Assembly: GCA_035576005.1 (NCBI GenBank)
Contig: DATLXH010000091.1
Span: forward strand, 24,865-88,864
Reading direction: 5' to 3'
Source: DATLXH01 sp035576005
Lineage (GTDB): Bacteria > Acidobacteriota > Thermoanaerobaculia > Gp7-AA8
Length of the DNA stretch: 64,000 nucleotides
The notes below the pieces were generated by a model. It searched no databases, was not told where the DNA came from, and worked only from the letters and a program-made list of their open reading frames with translations. The position numbers and the translations under genes are program-made. Positions 24,792 through 33,920 of the stretch are shown here, one piece after another. Every line of letters begins with the position of its first letter. Positions within the stretch are counted from its first letter, which is position 1.

Positions 24792-26132
24792 TCAAGAGTG
24801 CCGTGAGAACTCTTCCATGAAACGTGTGGAGAAGTCGCCCCTGACGAATCGTTCGTCGTCCAGGATCGCGCGGTGCAACGGGATGGATGTCTTGACCCCT
24901 TCGATGATGAAGAGATCGAGAGCTCTCTTGCCGCGCGCGATGGCCTCGGCACGATCCTTCCCGTGAACGATCAACTTGGCGATGAGCGAGTCGTAATGAG
25001 GGGGGACCACGTAGTCACGATAGGCCGCAGTGTCCACACGCACGCCCGGACCTCCTGGAAGGTGAAACGCAGTGATTCTCCCTGGATTCGGAGCGAAGGT
25101 GACCGGGTCCTCGGCATTCACCCGAAACTCGATGGCGTGGCCGCGCAGCTTGAGTTGCTTTTCAGGCAGACTCATCGGCTGACCATCAGCAATTCGAATC
25201 TGCTCCTTGACCAGGTCGATTCCAGTTACGGCCTCGGTGACAGGATGCTCGACCTGAATTCGGGTATTCATCTCCATGAAGTAAAAGTCGGTCCCGTCAA
25301 GAAGGAACTCGATCGTGCCTGCACTCTGGTAATTGACGGCCCGCGCAATCTGAAGCGCTGCGGCGCCCATTCGCTCCCGCAATGCGTCATCAACCACCGG
25401 CGACGGCGACTCTTCGAGCAGCTTCTGATGTCTCCGCTGAATCGAGCACTCTCGTTCCCCCAGGTGGGCGACCCTTCCGTGAGAGTCTCCAAAGATCTGA
25501 AACTCGATGTGGCGCGGCCTCTCGAGATACTTTTCCAGATAAACATCAGCCACCCCGAAAGCCCGCTCGGCTTCGGCACGCGCAGTTTCGAAAGCATTCT
25601 GAAGTTCCTGCTCTACCCAGCACACACGCATGCCACGGCCGCCACCCCCGGCGGAAGCTTTCAGGATGACCGGATAGCCGATGCTGCGGGCAACCTCGTG
25701 CGCCTCTTCGAGGCTACGCAGAGCACCATCACTTCCTGGCAGGACTGGAACCCCGGCCGCCTTGACCGTCTCCCTTGCGCGAGCTTTATCCCCCATCATC
25801 CGGATGGTCTCCGGATCGGGTCCGATGAACGTGATCTGACACTCGCGAAGAATTTCAGCAAAGTGGTCGTTCTCAGCGAGAAAGCCGTAGCCTGGATGGA
25901 TAGCATCCGCACCGGTAATCTCCGCTGCAGCGATGATGCTCGAGATGTTCAGGTAGCTCTGGCGTGAGCTCGCAGGACCGATACAGACATCGTCATCTGC
26001 GTACTTCACGTGAAGGGCATCGCGGTCTGCCTCGGAATGGACGGCGACCGTCTTGAGCCCCAGCTCTTTGCAGGCGAGAATGATGCGCAAGGCGATCTCA
26101 CCGCGGTTGGCAACCAGAACCTTCGAAATCAT
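24792..26132 (-). CDS. accC: Acetyl-CoA carboxylase biotin carboxylase subunit
   Basis: From ATG 26132 the protein is 446 residues, the standard length. It carboxylates the biotin of AccB at the cost of ATP, the first half-reaction of malonyl-CoA formation. The biotin-carboxylase N-domain (KVLVANRGEIALRI), HPGYGFLAEN, the ATP-grasp glycine loop KASAGGGGRGMR, the EMNTRIQVEHPVTE metal-binding region and the C-terminal domain are all present and intact. The frame runs back to 26192, but those residues are outside the family N-terminus. accB lies upstream on the same strand but is separated by 468 bp containing a palindromic repeat. Confidence 0.97.
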   Translation of the reverse strand: MISKVLVANRGEIALRIILACKELGLKTVAVHSEADRDALHVKYADDDVCIGPASSRQSYLNISSIIAAAEITGADAIHPGYGFLAENDHFAEILRECQITFIGPDPETIRMMGDKARARETVKAAGVPVLPGSDGALRSLEEAHEVARSIGYPVILKASAGGGGRGMRVCWVEQELQNAFETARAEAERAFGVADVYLEKYLERPRHIEFQIFGDSHGRVAHLGERECSIQRRHQKLLEESPSPVVDDALRERMGAAALQIARAVNYQSAGTIEFLLDGTDFYFMEMNTRIQVEHPVTEAVTGIDLVKEQIRIADGQPMSLPEKQLKLRGHAIEFRVNAEDPVTFAPNPGRITAFHLPGGPGVRVDTAAYRDYVVPPHYDSLIAKLIVHGKDRAEAIARGKRALDLFIIEGVKTSIPLHRAILDDERFVRGDFSTRFMEEFSRHS

Positions 26133-26185
26133 TCGTCTCCGTTTCGGAATCGCAGCTGCATTGAGTTCCACAATCGGCATTCTAG

Positions 26186-26302
26186 CCCGCATTCCTCACA
26201 GACCTTCGCCGCGAGACGACGGATAGCGGCCTGTCTGCTTCGTTGCACGGCATCCAAGCCACTCTCCGCCCTCTCACGACAAAGGTCTGTGACAAATGCG
26301 GG
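26186..26302. repeat. Palindromic repeat (LIR), copy 5, internally deleted (117 bp)
   Basis: It has the same outer arms as the full copies (CCCGCATTCCTCACAGACCT and the complement ending AAATGCGGG) but the central 61 bp are missing: the sequence jumps from TTGCACGG to CATCCAAGCC. The loss of the centre leaves the outer 40-45 bp arms still able to pair. It sits between accB and accC, normally adjacent genes, and 54 bp upstream of the accC start. Confidence 0.88.
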
Positions 26303-26600
26303 CTGCGGTTCACTCGCCACTCTCGCGGGTCATCTGAAGGTCATGAAGGATTGAACGCGAATCCCGTCATCCTGAGGAGCGCTTTTGCGAGGAAAGGATC
26401 TCGAGATACGACGCTGTGATCATGAGCAGTCACCCGGCTTGATCTTCGCTTCGCTTCGCTCCTACCAATCTCCAGTACTTACGCGGGTTTTACAGCGTTT
26501 CCTCCACCGGTCACTTCGCGCCACCGCGAAGTACAGCAGCGACTCAGGACGACGGACTGATGAGGCCGGATGAGAACTCTGGCGCGGGGCGCCTCTCCTC
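26303..26600. other. Intergenic region between LIR copy 5 and accB
   Basis: No supported gene lies here. Part of it (about 26366-26475) resembles a degraded intergenic repeat, with GTCATCCTGAGGAGCG, AGGATCTCGAGATACGACG and an oligo-purine/pyrimidine patch CTTCGCTTCGCTTCGCTCC. Near 26520 there is a short imperfect hairpin CACTTCGCGCCACCGCGAAGT. No promoter is assigned with confidence. Confidence 0.5.
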
Positions 26601-27077
26601 TCAAGGCTTGAGTGCGAACAGCTTCTCACCGTATTCGATCGGCTGGCCGTTCTGAGGAAACACTTTCACGATAACGCCATCGAAGTCTGACTCGATCTCA
26701 TTCATCAACTTCATCGCTTCGATGATGCAGAGTACCTTACCCTTGGTCACGCGATCACCTTCATTGGCAAAAGACTCGGACTCAGGGTTGGCGGCACGGT
26801 AGAAAGTTCCAACGATCGGCGAGGTGATCACGTGCCACGATTCGTCGATGTTCTCTTCGGCAATCTGGCCTGCGGTCTGACTCGATGTCGCTGCCGCCTC
26901 GATTCCTCGCGCGCCCGCTGGAACTGCAGAGGGCGCCACCGCGCTCGAGGGAACCGCAGCGGATTCGATCCTGACTCCTTCAATGCGAAGCCGAAGACCA
27001 GCTTGCTCGATCTCCAGGGAGGCCAGCCCGCGGTCAGCAACCTTGTCGATGAGCTCGACGATTTCCTTGAAATTCAT
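26601..27077 (-). CDS. accB: Acetyl-CoA carboxylase biotin carboxyl carrier protein
   Basis: The 158-residue protein carries biotin on the Lys of the C-terminal EAMKLMNE motif (about residue 123) within a biotinyl domain of about 80 residues. A typical Ala/Pro-rich flexible linker (about 40-70) joins it to an N-terminal helix (MNFKEIVELIDKVADRGLASLEIEQ). It shuttles carboxybiotin from AccC to the transferase. It lies 10 bp downstream of the roadblock gene on the same strand. Confidence 0.97.
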   Translation of the reverse strand: MNFKEIVELIDKVADRGLASLEIEQAGLRLRIEGVRIESAAVPSSAVAPSAVPAGARGIEAAATSSQTAGQIAEENIDESWHVITSPIVGTFYRAANPESESFANEGDRVTKGKVLCIIEAMKLMNEIESDFDGVIVKVFPQNGQPIEYGEKLFALKP

Positions 27078-27087
27078 CCGAGCTTCC

Positions 27088-27447
27088 TCAACTCAACTCC
27101 GCCTGCAATTCGTCCCGCGCTCTGAGAAGCTCAAAGCGGGCGCGGCCATAGTTCCCGTTTCGACTCAGGATCAACAGCACGAAGTACTCAGCAGTCACCG
27201 CAGAGAGGAAGGTGATGTACTTTTCCGTCACGAGGGCGAACTGCTCAACATCTCCCGTGCTCAGCTCAGTATTGGAAAGGCGAATCGATTTGACGAATCC
27301 ACCGAACTCCGCCCCCATACTCTCCGTAGGAACGGTGCCATCGTCGACTGTCTCAATCGCGATGCCATCCAAACCGATGAGGCTCACTGCCAGAGTCCCT
27401 TCGACTCTGGTCCGAATCCGTTCGAGAACGTCTTTGAAGACCGCCAC
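27088..27447 (-). CDS. Roadblock/LC7-domain protein (MglB-like)
   Basis: The 119-residue protein is a single Roadblock/LC7 domain. The alternating pattern with SLIGLDGIAIETVDD and the beta strand ALVTEKYITFLSAVT, followed by a final helix RFELLRARDELQAEL, matches the family, whose members bind Ras-like GTPases such as MglA and act in polarity and motility. No MglA-like GTPase is visible in the window. The start codon is GTG at 27447. It lies 14 bp after the TPR gene and 10 bp before accB, so the three could be co-transcribed. Confidence 0.75.
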   Translation of the reverse strand: MAVFKDVLERIRTRVEGTLAVSLIGLDGIAIETVDDGTVPTESMGAEFGGFVKSIRLSNTELSTGDVEQFALVTEKYITFLSAVTAEYFVLLILSRNGNYGRARFELLRARDELQAELS

Positions 27448-27461
27448 CTATCGTCTCACCA

Positions 27462-28514
27462 TTAGTTCTTCGCCATTTTCCTTGACCAGTTCTGCAGCGT
27501 TTCAATCTTCCCGTCGTTTCGAGGGACCACATTCTTCGGAGACACCGTGAGCTCCTCGAGTCGACCGCGGACGCCGCTGTTTCCCGGATCGCGCTCGAGT
27601 ATTCGCCGGTAGATGTCGGCGGCGGCGGCCGAATGTCCCTGACTGGCATACAGCTCAGCCATGGTTTCCGTCTCGGTAATGGAATGATCCTGATTCGGCG
27701 CGAGGGCCGGAGCAGGAGCCAGCTCGTCAACCCAACCGGGCACCTCAAAAGATGGGGTGGCCTTCTCCGTCGCCTGCTCGCTTGGGAGCTCGCGAACCGC
27801 CGCCGCAGCAGTCACGTCCGGCTCCGTCTTTTCCGGAATGTCTTCGAACTGCAGGGGGCTGGCCAAGTCATCCAGCTCAGCTGGCTTATCCTTCCCATCT
27901 GCGGCTTCAGCCATGTCGCTGACAGTGCTTACTGCACTCTTGACCAAGGATGCGGCAACACTGGCAAAGTCTCTGGCATGGTCAACGACCGCCCCCGCAA
28001 CTGACGAGATGGATGGAGCTTCCGCTGCGATAGTGTCCCCACTCCGAGCTGGCTCGGCACCGTCCGCCGTGGCCGCTGAAGCCACCTCCGCATAGTTGCC
28101 AGGATTCAGCTCCCGATCAAGCACCTCAATCTGCTCCGCGATCTCATCATCAGAGGGGAGAAGGGCGTGGACCAGCTTGAACTTTTTGATTGCCTCAATT
28201 TTCTCACCCTGCTCGAGGTAACACTCAGCAAGCTGTCGGGCGGCCACCACGTTGGAGGGGTCGATTCCCAGGGCGGTCTTGAAGGCTTCCACGGCGTCGC
28301 CTAACTTCCGGAGCTCCCGACGAACCCGCCCCATGCTCATCCACGCGGACAGATACGAAGCATGGGATTGTAGTCCGTGACTCAGGACCTGCTCAGCTTC
28401 ATCGAACTGACCGCTTTTGCGTAGTTCCTCCGCAAGCGGGTAGAAGAGCCGCGATCGCGGATCGCTCTTCAGTCGAGCTCGGAGCTCGTCGATTTTCAGG
28501 TTCGTAGTCACCAT
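27462..28514 (-). CDS. Tetratricopeptide-repeat protein
   Basis: From ATG 28514 the protein is 350 residues (the frame runs to 28580). Four N-terminal TPR units are recognisable (about residues 20-130), for example PLAEELRKSGQFDEAEQVL and VVAARQLAECYLEQGEKIEAI. An Ala-rich, acidic, low-complexity linker follows, and a final TPR near the C-terminus (ETMAELYASQGHSAAAADIYRRI). There is no signal peptide and no membrane helix. TPR proteins beside a roadblock gene suggest a scaffold in motility or polarity signalling, but this is inferred only from context. Confidence 0.85.
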   Translation of the reverse strand: MVTTNLKIDELRARLKSDPRSRLFYPLAEELRKSGQFDEAEQVLSHGLQSHASYLSAWMSMGRVRRELRKLGDAVEAFKTALGIDPSNVVAARQLAECYLEQGEKIEAIKKFKLVHALLPSDDEIAEQIEVLDRELNPGNYAEVASAATADGAEPARSGDTIAAEAPSISSVAGAVVDHARDFASVAASLVKSAVSTVSDMAEAADGKDKPAELDDLASPLQFEDIPEKTEPDVTAAAAVRELPSEQATEKATPSFEVPGWVDELAPAPALAPNQDHSITETETMAELYASQGHSAAAADIYRRILERDPGNSGVRGRLEELTVSPKNVVPRNDGKIETLQNWSRKMAKN

Positions 28515-28585
28515 CTCGGCAGCGTCTAATTCTGCGGGCTTGAAACCACCGGAGGCAAGATACTCCCGTGGCCCAGCCAATGATA

Positions 28586-28614
28586 GGAAAAGCCGCCCCT
28601 TTCAGGGCGGCTTG
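28586..28614 (-). terminator. Rho-independent terminator after the IPT-domain gene
   Basis: On the minus strand AAGCCGCCC, a short loop, and GGGCGGCTT form a 9-bp stem, followed by TTCC. It lies about 34 bp after the stop of the IPT lipoprotein gene and thus closes the long pil operon run. Confidence 0.75.
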
Positions 28615-28647
28615 TTTCAGATGAACTTTTTTGATTGATGAAAAAGG

Positions 28648-30669
28648 TTACTGCCCGACTCCGATGACACAAATGTCTTGCGGACCAGAGGCGCTGCTCA
28701 GGATGCGCAGGATCGCTCGCTCAGTACCGACACGGGAGGGATTGAATGTCACCGTGACAGCCGTCGATGCTCCGCCCGCGAGGTTGAACGATGTTGGCGC
28801 AACGGTGAAGTCCGTTGCGTCGGCTCCTGACAATGTGATGCTCCCTGTGAGCGCCTGAGCACCGGTTCCGCTCGCGTTGCTGATCGTGATGGTGGTGCTC
28901 GTCGTGCCAGTTGCCGGGGCAACCGGGGTAGCTGCAGTCCTTCCGGTGTCAGCGCAGCCAGTAGCGGGATCCACGGTGGCGGGAACGGCACTAAGCGTTG
29001 CGGGCGGCGGAATGCGACAGCTGCCATCCGGCGGTAGCACCGTAATTCCTCCCGTCAGCGTGTCGTTGCAGGTAGTCACGCGATTCTCAAACGCGATATC
29101 AAAGGCAGCGGGGACGAATCGAAGACCGGCGACCCCACCGATTGTGCACGCAACTTCCGGAAATGTAAGTGTTCCCGGTACCGTGACCGCGAAGGTCGAG
29201 GCGCCGCTCGAGTCAATCCCGGTGAAGGTCGACGCTACGGTCCTTCCCCCGATCGTGAATCTCGCTCCGTTGACCGGATCCGCATTGAATACCCGCACCG
29301 TAATCCCTGCGCCGGATGTAGCTTGTCCCGGGGCAACGATTGTCGGGGCAACGACCCGGAAGATAAATGGGGGACCTGTTGCCGTCGAGCCATCCTCGAT
29401 ATTCGTGACGACGATCGGACCTGTGATGTCACCGCAACCTGTGAGCTGGACTCCGGAGGTGATCGCGACAATCTGTGTGCCCGATACGCGGATGACCTGC
29501 GCCGCCACTCCGCCGATTGTCACCGCGACTGGATCGTCAAAGCCCTGGCCATCGATCGTTACCCGAGTGCCGCCGAGGAATGACCCCTCTGTCGGACCTG
29601 CTGAGGTAATCACGATGCCGGGTCCGTAGCGGAACGCCCGCGGAGTGATCACTTCGGTGTTAGACAGCACGTTGAGAACGCGGAGCGTTACCTGCTGGTT
29701 GAGTAGCGGGGCGCCAAGGCCCAGCGCTGGAGGTGTAATGGCAACGATCTGGTTCGGAGTGATCGACACCACGTCCAGTTCGACCTGATCGGTCAGCGAT
29801 CCTGTAGTTCCACCCGTGCCGAAGAAGACACGCGCTCCCAGCTGGAAACCCTGCCCGAAGATCACTACGCGCGTCCTTCCCTCATTCGGTCCGGAGGAGG
29901 GCGCGACGTGCGTGACTACGGGATTGACGATCTCCGGCTGATAAGTGAACTGCGTTGTTGCCGAGGCGCGTTGCTCGTTGGTCGAGCCTGCCTGGCTGAT
30001 GACGGTGATCGGAACAACCGTCGGAACGAAGGTTACGGAGCCTGGAAGCGGCGGGACAATCACGGTGATCGAAGTCGATGTCGACGAAATGATGAGTGCT
30101 TCGACACCACCGAAGAGGACACGCAGAGGTGCCTGGAAGTTCCGACCGGTAATGGTAACTGTGGTCCCTCCCCTCGTCGTGCCGGTCGCTGGACTGACGT
30201 CCGTAATCACGAGGAGATTCGCGGTCGGGTCGGTGAACGTGACGTTGGTCGTCTGGCGAATGTCGGCCACACGAACTGTGACCACCGCCGGTCCGGAGGT
30301 GGTCGATGTCAGACTTGCTGTTGCCACTCCCCCGCTCGTGACCCGTATCGTCGTCGACGTTCCGGTATCAGCGAAGACACCGTTGGACGTGGAGAATTCG
30401 ACGGCCGTCCCGTTGGGTGCTGCGGCGCCCGACTGCGTCACGGTTGCAGTGATTATGGCGGTCGTGGCTCCTGTGCTCGTCGACCCGGTCGAGATCACCG
30501 GATTCGGGTTCTGCACGGTTACGGTGAGCGCTGTAGCGATTCCTCCGCCCGGGGCAGTGGGTGTGACGATCGGAGCAGGCGCGGTCGGAGACTCAGACTT
30601 ACAGCCGCCGAGAATCATTAAGCCCGCGATCACTGCTGCACCGATCGAATGTCTTTTTCGTTGTTTCAT
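28648..30669 (-). CDS. IPT/TIG-domain surface lipoprotein
   Basis: From ATG 30669, with GGGGAT 5-6 bases upstream, the protein is 673 residues. The lipoprotein signal ends LMILGGC with Cys followed by KSES. An Ig-like Big domain (FADTGTSTTIRVTSGG, VVTVRVADI) is followed by three IPT/TIG domains: TPATGTTRGGTTVTITG-type, PSSGPNEGRTRVVIFGQGF and PTEGSFLGGTRVTIDGQGF. The C-terminal 90 residues look like an abnormal-spindle/choice-of-anchor domain (LSGADATDFTVAPTSFNL, VTFNPSRVGTERAIL). It is probably exposed outside the cell on the outer membrane. It is the last gene after pilMNOPQ and another lipoprotein, so it may serve as a pilus-associated adhesin, which is inferred from context. The frame extends to 30759 over the previous gene. 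Confidence 0.85.
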   Translation of the reverse strand: MKQRKRHSIGAAVIAGLMILGGCKSESPTAPAPIVTPTAPGGGIATALTVTVQNPNPVISTGSTSTGATTAIITATVTQSGAAAPNGTAVEFSTSNGVFADTGTSTTIRVTSGGVATASLTSTTSGPAVVTVRVADIRQTTNVTFTDPTANLLVITDVSPATGTTRGGTTVTITGRNFQAPLRVLFGGVEALIISSTSTSITVIVPPLPGSVTFVPTVVPITVISQAGSTNEQRASATTQFTYQPEIVNPVVTHVAPSSGPNEGRTRVVIFGQGFQLGARVFFGTGGTTGSLTDQVELDVVSITPNQIVAITPPALGLGAPLLNQQVTLRVLNVLSNTEVITPRAFRYGPGIVITSAGPTEGSFLGGTRVTIDGQGFDDPVAVTIGGVAAQVIRVSGTQIVAITSGVQLTGCGDITGPIVVTNIEDGSTATGPPFIFRVVAPTIVAPGQATSGAGITVRVFNADPVNGARFTIGGRTVASTFTGIDSSGASTFAVTVPGTLTFPEVACTIGGVAGLRFVPAAFDIAFENRVTTCNDTLTGGITVLPPDGSCRIPPPATLSAVPATVDPATGCADTGRTAATPVAPATGTTSTTITISNASGTGAQALTGSITLSGADATDFTVAPTSFNLAGGASTAVTVTFNPSRVGTERAILRILSSASGPQDICVIGVGQ

Positions 30670-30731
30670 GGTGATCCCCATCATCGCCTCCACCCTGCCA
30701 CTGAATATTGGCCCCGTCCGTAGTGGACTGC

Positions 30732-31298
30732 TCAAACGCAACCGCCGCAGGCCACGCACACGGTGATTGCCTGGCGCGTTTGCGCGGAAACGTTCTGACC
30801 TGAGAGCGTTTCTCCGAATACATCAATAATGACATCGAGTTTGACCTGGCGCTGTCCGGTCTCCGGATCGACGCCACCGTTGTTTGGCCGCAGCGCCGCA
30901 AAAGGTGCCTGGTTCAACGCTCCGAAATCAAAGGCAAAGAATGGGGTCGAGTCGCTGACTCCCCCGTTCACTGCCAGCAGCCCTGAGATCGATCGAACGA
31001 ATGACGCCGGCACCGTCCGTCCGCCATCCGTCCTTACGTACGTGACGCGGTAGCTTCTGAGCTGAACGTCCAGAAACCTCGCGTCAGCAACGTCTGTCCG
31101 CCGGGTTACAGCTCGCAACTGGATCGTTCCGAGTCCGCCGCAAGCAGGATCTGCAAGATCAAGCCGACTGACTGTCTGGTTAACCGTCGCAATCAAGTCG
31201 ACGGGAGACTCAGCCTTGTTGATCTCGCTACAGGAAAGCAGCACCGGTGCGACCAGCGCGACCAGTAAGATAGAGAGCCTTCTGCCATTCCACTTCAT
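30732..31298 (-). CDS. Small lipoprotein downstream of pilQ
   Basis: From ATG 31298, with a GGAGGTG ribosome site, the protein is 188 residues with a lipoprotein signal (SILLVALVAPVLLSC, lipidation at Cys before SEIN). The rest is predicted beta-rich with no known family. The C-terminus has a CVACGGCV-type Cys cluster. It is located 65 bp after pilQ and 62 bp before the IPT lipoprotein, on the same strand and in step with the pil operon. Function is not claimed. Confidence 0.72.
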   Translation of the reverse strand: MKWNGRRLSILLVALVAPVLLSCSEINKAESPVDLIATVNQTVSRLDLADPACGGLGTIQLRAVTRRTDVADARFLDVQLRSYRVTYVRTDGGRTVPASFVRSISGLLAVNGGVSDSTPFFAFDFGALNQAPFAALRPNNGGVDPETGQRQVKLDVIIDVFGETLSGQNVSAQTRQAITVCVACGGCV

Positions 31299-31363
31299 CC
31301 CGACACCTCCAGAAATCTCGACCATCATTCCCTTCCCGGGCGTTTGAGGCCCAATATTGAAGC

Positions 31364-33877
31364 CTAAGTGTTTCTAATGATCCGCGGCGTGATGAAGATC
31401 AACAATTCATCGTGCCGTGAGCTGATGTCATGCGTTCTGAACAAATGCCCGAGGATCGGAATCCGATGGAGGAAAGGCAACCTGCTCACGCTATCGTTCT
31501 CACTGGACTGGTAAATTCCACCGATCACAGTGGTCCCTCCATCACGCACCATGAGCCGAGTCGTCGCCCTGCGAGTCGCCAGAGGCGTGTTGCCCCCACC
31601 AGCGATGGCGATTCCTGCGATCGGTTCAACCTTCTGAACCGAAATGTCCATGATGACTGTGTCCTGGGCCGTGACCTGCGGCGTGACTGAAAGGCGCAAT
31701 GTCGCGTCGATGTACTGAATCGTCGTGGTGAAGTTGACCCTGGTCTGGATCGGAATCTGGACACCACTCTGAATCTCGGCAGCCTGGTTATCCTGGGTGG
31801 TGACCTTCGGTGCTGAAACGATCCGCGCCAGTCCCTCGGACTCGGCGGCGTTCAGCGCTACGTCCAGATCGAATGTGCCCAGCACGTTGCTAAGAGTGAG
31901 ATTCAGAATCGGATTTCCGGGCCCGAAATTGAATGGTCCGCCTACTACACCTACCTGACTGGGGAAGATCAAACCCGTGCCGGTTCCGAGAGCCGGATCG
32001 AGACTTCCGCGGAAGCCGAAGTTGACACCGTACTGCTGGAGAAAGTTCTTCGTCGTTTCCACGATCCGGGCTTCGATCACGACCTGAGGGGTCGGGATGT
32101 CGATCGTCTCGATGAGATTCAACATAGTCTGCAGATATCTCGGGATCTCCGTGATCACCAGCTGGTTGGTCCTGGTATCGACGACCATCTTTCCGCGCGG
32201 AGACGCCATCTCTCTGAGCAGACCCTGCACCGCGTCGGCTTTCGCGTAGGAAAGATGCTTGATGACGGTCTGTAGCGGAACGTTGAGGCTCTGGTCCTCT
32301 TCGAGCCTTCGCGTCGAGGCCTGTTCTGCTGCAAGGCGCTCGAGAGTGCCGATGCGCATCACGCTTCCCTGAAGATCGTAGTTCAAACCGTTCTGACGCA
32401 GGATGAGCTCGAGCGCCTGATCCCAGGGAACCTGGGTAAACTCGACCGTGACCTGACCGGTCACACCGGGATCGATTGCGATATTCAGCCCGGTCAATTG
32501 GGCGAACGTTCGCAGCACATCCTTGATGTCGGCATCCTTGAGCCTGAGGTCGATCGGATCGCCTGTGTAATTTCTCTCTCCGGCACTGAGCGTACGGCTC
32601 TCACCCGGCGTCACTCTGGTTCCGAGCGAGCTCGTGCTGGAAGTCTGCTGATCGAGAAAGACGTTCTCGGTCGACGGGCGCGCTGTTGGCGTCTGCGGTG
32701 AGGTCTGCGCTTCTGCGGAATTGACCACGTGCGTCGCAACCTTCGGCTGCGAGCCTCGCGATTCGCGCGCCGCAGGTTGAGCGACTACCGCAACCTGCTG
32801 TGGGACGTCAGGCCATGTTGCGGCTGGCTCTGCGCTGCGCGCTGGCACAACCTGTTTCACCTGCGGAACAGGCTTACGTCTTTCTGACCCAGCCTGACTG
32901 TCCGCGACCAGCGTTCTATGAAGGGATCCGGGAGTTCCGAATTCGACGGAGAGCTTACCGTCGCGGTCCACGATCTCATACTCTGAGAAACGCGACATGT
33001 CGACGACCACGCGAGTAATCGGCCGAGGCCTCATCTCGAACTGAGAGACACGCACTGCCTTGACGGCCGAGCCCGAAACATCAAATCGGCTTTTCGAGAC
33101 TGCGTTCTTTACACCCTTGAGATCGACAACGATGCGATCAGGCTTCGTCAGCCGGAACGAGGAGAACTCCACCGATGATCCGTCCGATTCGAGAACCACG
33201 GCCACATCACTTCCGGAGCCAACCGTTCGGATTCCACGAAGCGACCTTGCTGAACCGCTTCCTGCGGGAGCGCTCATACTTCTGTTTTCGTTCCGAGCCT
33301 TGACGATGGGCTCATCAATTGGCTCGGCTATCAGCTCGGCGCTGACCGACGGCTCTTCGATCTCGGGCACAGCCATCACGGCGACTTCGGGGACGATCTC
33401 ACTGGACCGTTCCGCGACCGCCGCCGGCGCAAAAGAGAGAATGACGGAGTCATCTGACGCGGTGGCGGTCGGAGCGACCGCGGATTTGAATCGTACGGTT
33501 ACCCTCGTAATCGGGTTACCGAGCTCCACGACCTCGTCGGCGGACACCGATGCGAGATTCGCAGGCAGATCACCCGGGATCGTCAGTGCGGCGCTCTTGG
33601 ACGTCCGAGCCAGGTCGAGAACGAAGACGTCGGGCTGTGGACTGTAAGACGTATAGGCAGGCTTGCTGCTCGTCCTGACTACCAGTCTCGGTGCTGGAGC
33701 GTTTTCGGCGCGAATCTCGAGAAGGGTCAGGCCCTCTCTCGCTGCCGCCGATACCGCTCTTGTGCCCGACGCAGACTGAGCCGCTGGCGGCGCCGAAGCG
33801 CAGGACAGACCGAGCACTGCAACGCCCGTTACCGCCACAAGAAGCAGCGTTTTGCGCGAACTTCTCAGGTTCACCAT
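31364..33877 (-). CDS. pilQ: Type IV pilus secretin PilQ
   Basis: From ATG 33877, with GGAGGG 9 bases upstream, the protein is 837 residues. It has a signal or lipoprotein-like N-terminus (VAVTGVAVLGLSC, Cys then ASAPP), two AMIN domains (about 50-150 and 230-310), a Ser/Thr/Pro-rich linker, an STN/Secretin_N region with DADIKDVLRTFAQLTGLNIAIDP near 460, and the C-terminal secretin domain with ARIVETTKNFLQQYGVNFG and GGIYQSSENDSVSRLPFLHRIPILG. It forms the outer-membrane ring for pilus extrusion. The AMIN domains bind peptidoglycan. It is the last classical gene of the pilMNOPQ block. The extra N-terminal frame to 33916 is not part of a signal peptide. Confidence 0.95.
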   Translation of the reverse strand: MVNLRSSRKTLLLVAVTGVAVLGLSCASAPPAAQSASGTRAVSAAAREGLTLLEIRAENAPAPRLVVRTSSKPAYTSYSPQPDVFVLDLARTSKSAALTIPGDLPANLASVSADEVVELGNPITRVTVRFKSAVAPTATASDDSVILSFAPAAVAERSSEIVPEVAVMAVPEIEEPSVSAELIAEPIDEPIVKARNENRSMSAPAGSGSARSLRGIRTVGSGSDVAVVLESDGSSVEFSSFRLTKPDRIVVDLKGVKNAVSKSRFDVSGSAVKAVRVSQFEMRPRPITRVVVDMSRFSEYEIVDRDGKLSVEFGTPGSLHRTLVADSQAGSERRKPVPQVKQVVPARSAEPAATWPDVPQQVAVVAQPAARESRGSQPKVATHVVNSAEAQTSPQTPTARPSTENVFLDQQTSSTSSLGTRVTPGESRTLSAGERNYTGDPIDLRLKDADIKDVLRTFAQLTGLNIAIDPGVTGQVTVEFTQVPWDQALELILRQNGLNYDLQGSVMRIGTLERLAAEQASTRRLEEDQSLNVPLQTVIKHLSYAKADAVQGLLREMASPRGKMVVDTRTNQLVITEIPRYLQTMLNLIETIDIPTPQVVIEARIVETTKNFLQQYGVNFGFRGSLDPALGTGTGLIFPSQVGVVGGPFNFGPGNPILNLTLSNVLGTFDLDVALNAAESEGLARIVSAPKVTTQDNQAAEIQSGVQIPIQTRVNFTTTIQYIDATLRLSVTPQVTAQDTVIMDISVQKVEPIAGIAIAGGGNTPLATRRATTRLMVRDGGTTVIGGIYQSSENDSVSRLPFLHRIPILGHLFRTHDISSRHDELLIFITPRIIRNT

Positions 33878-33920
33878 CTCACAACCCTCCACACAACCGT
33901 CCCCATAACTACTCATGCAT

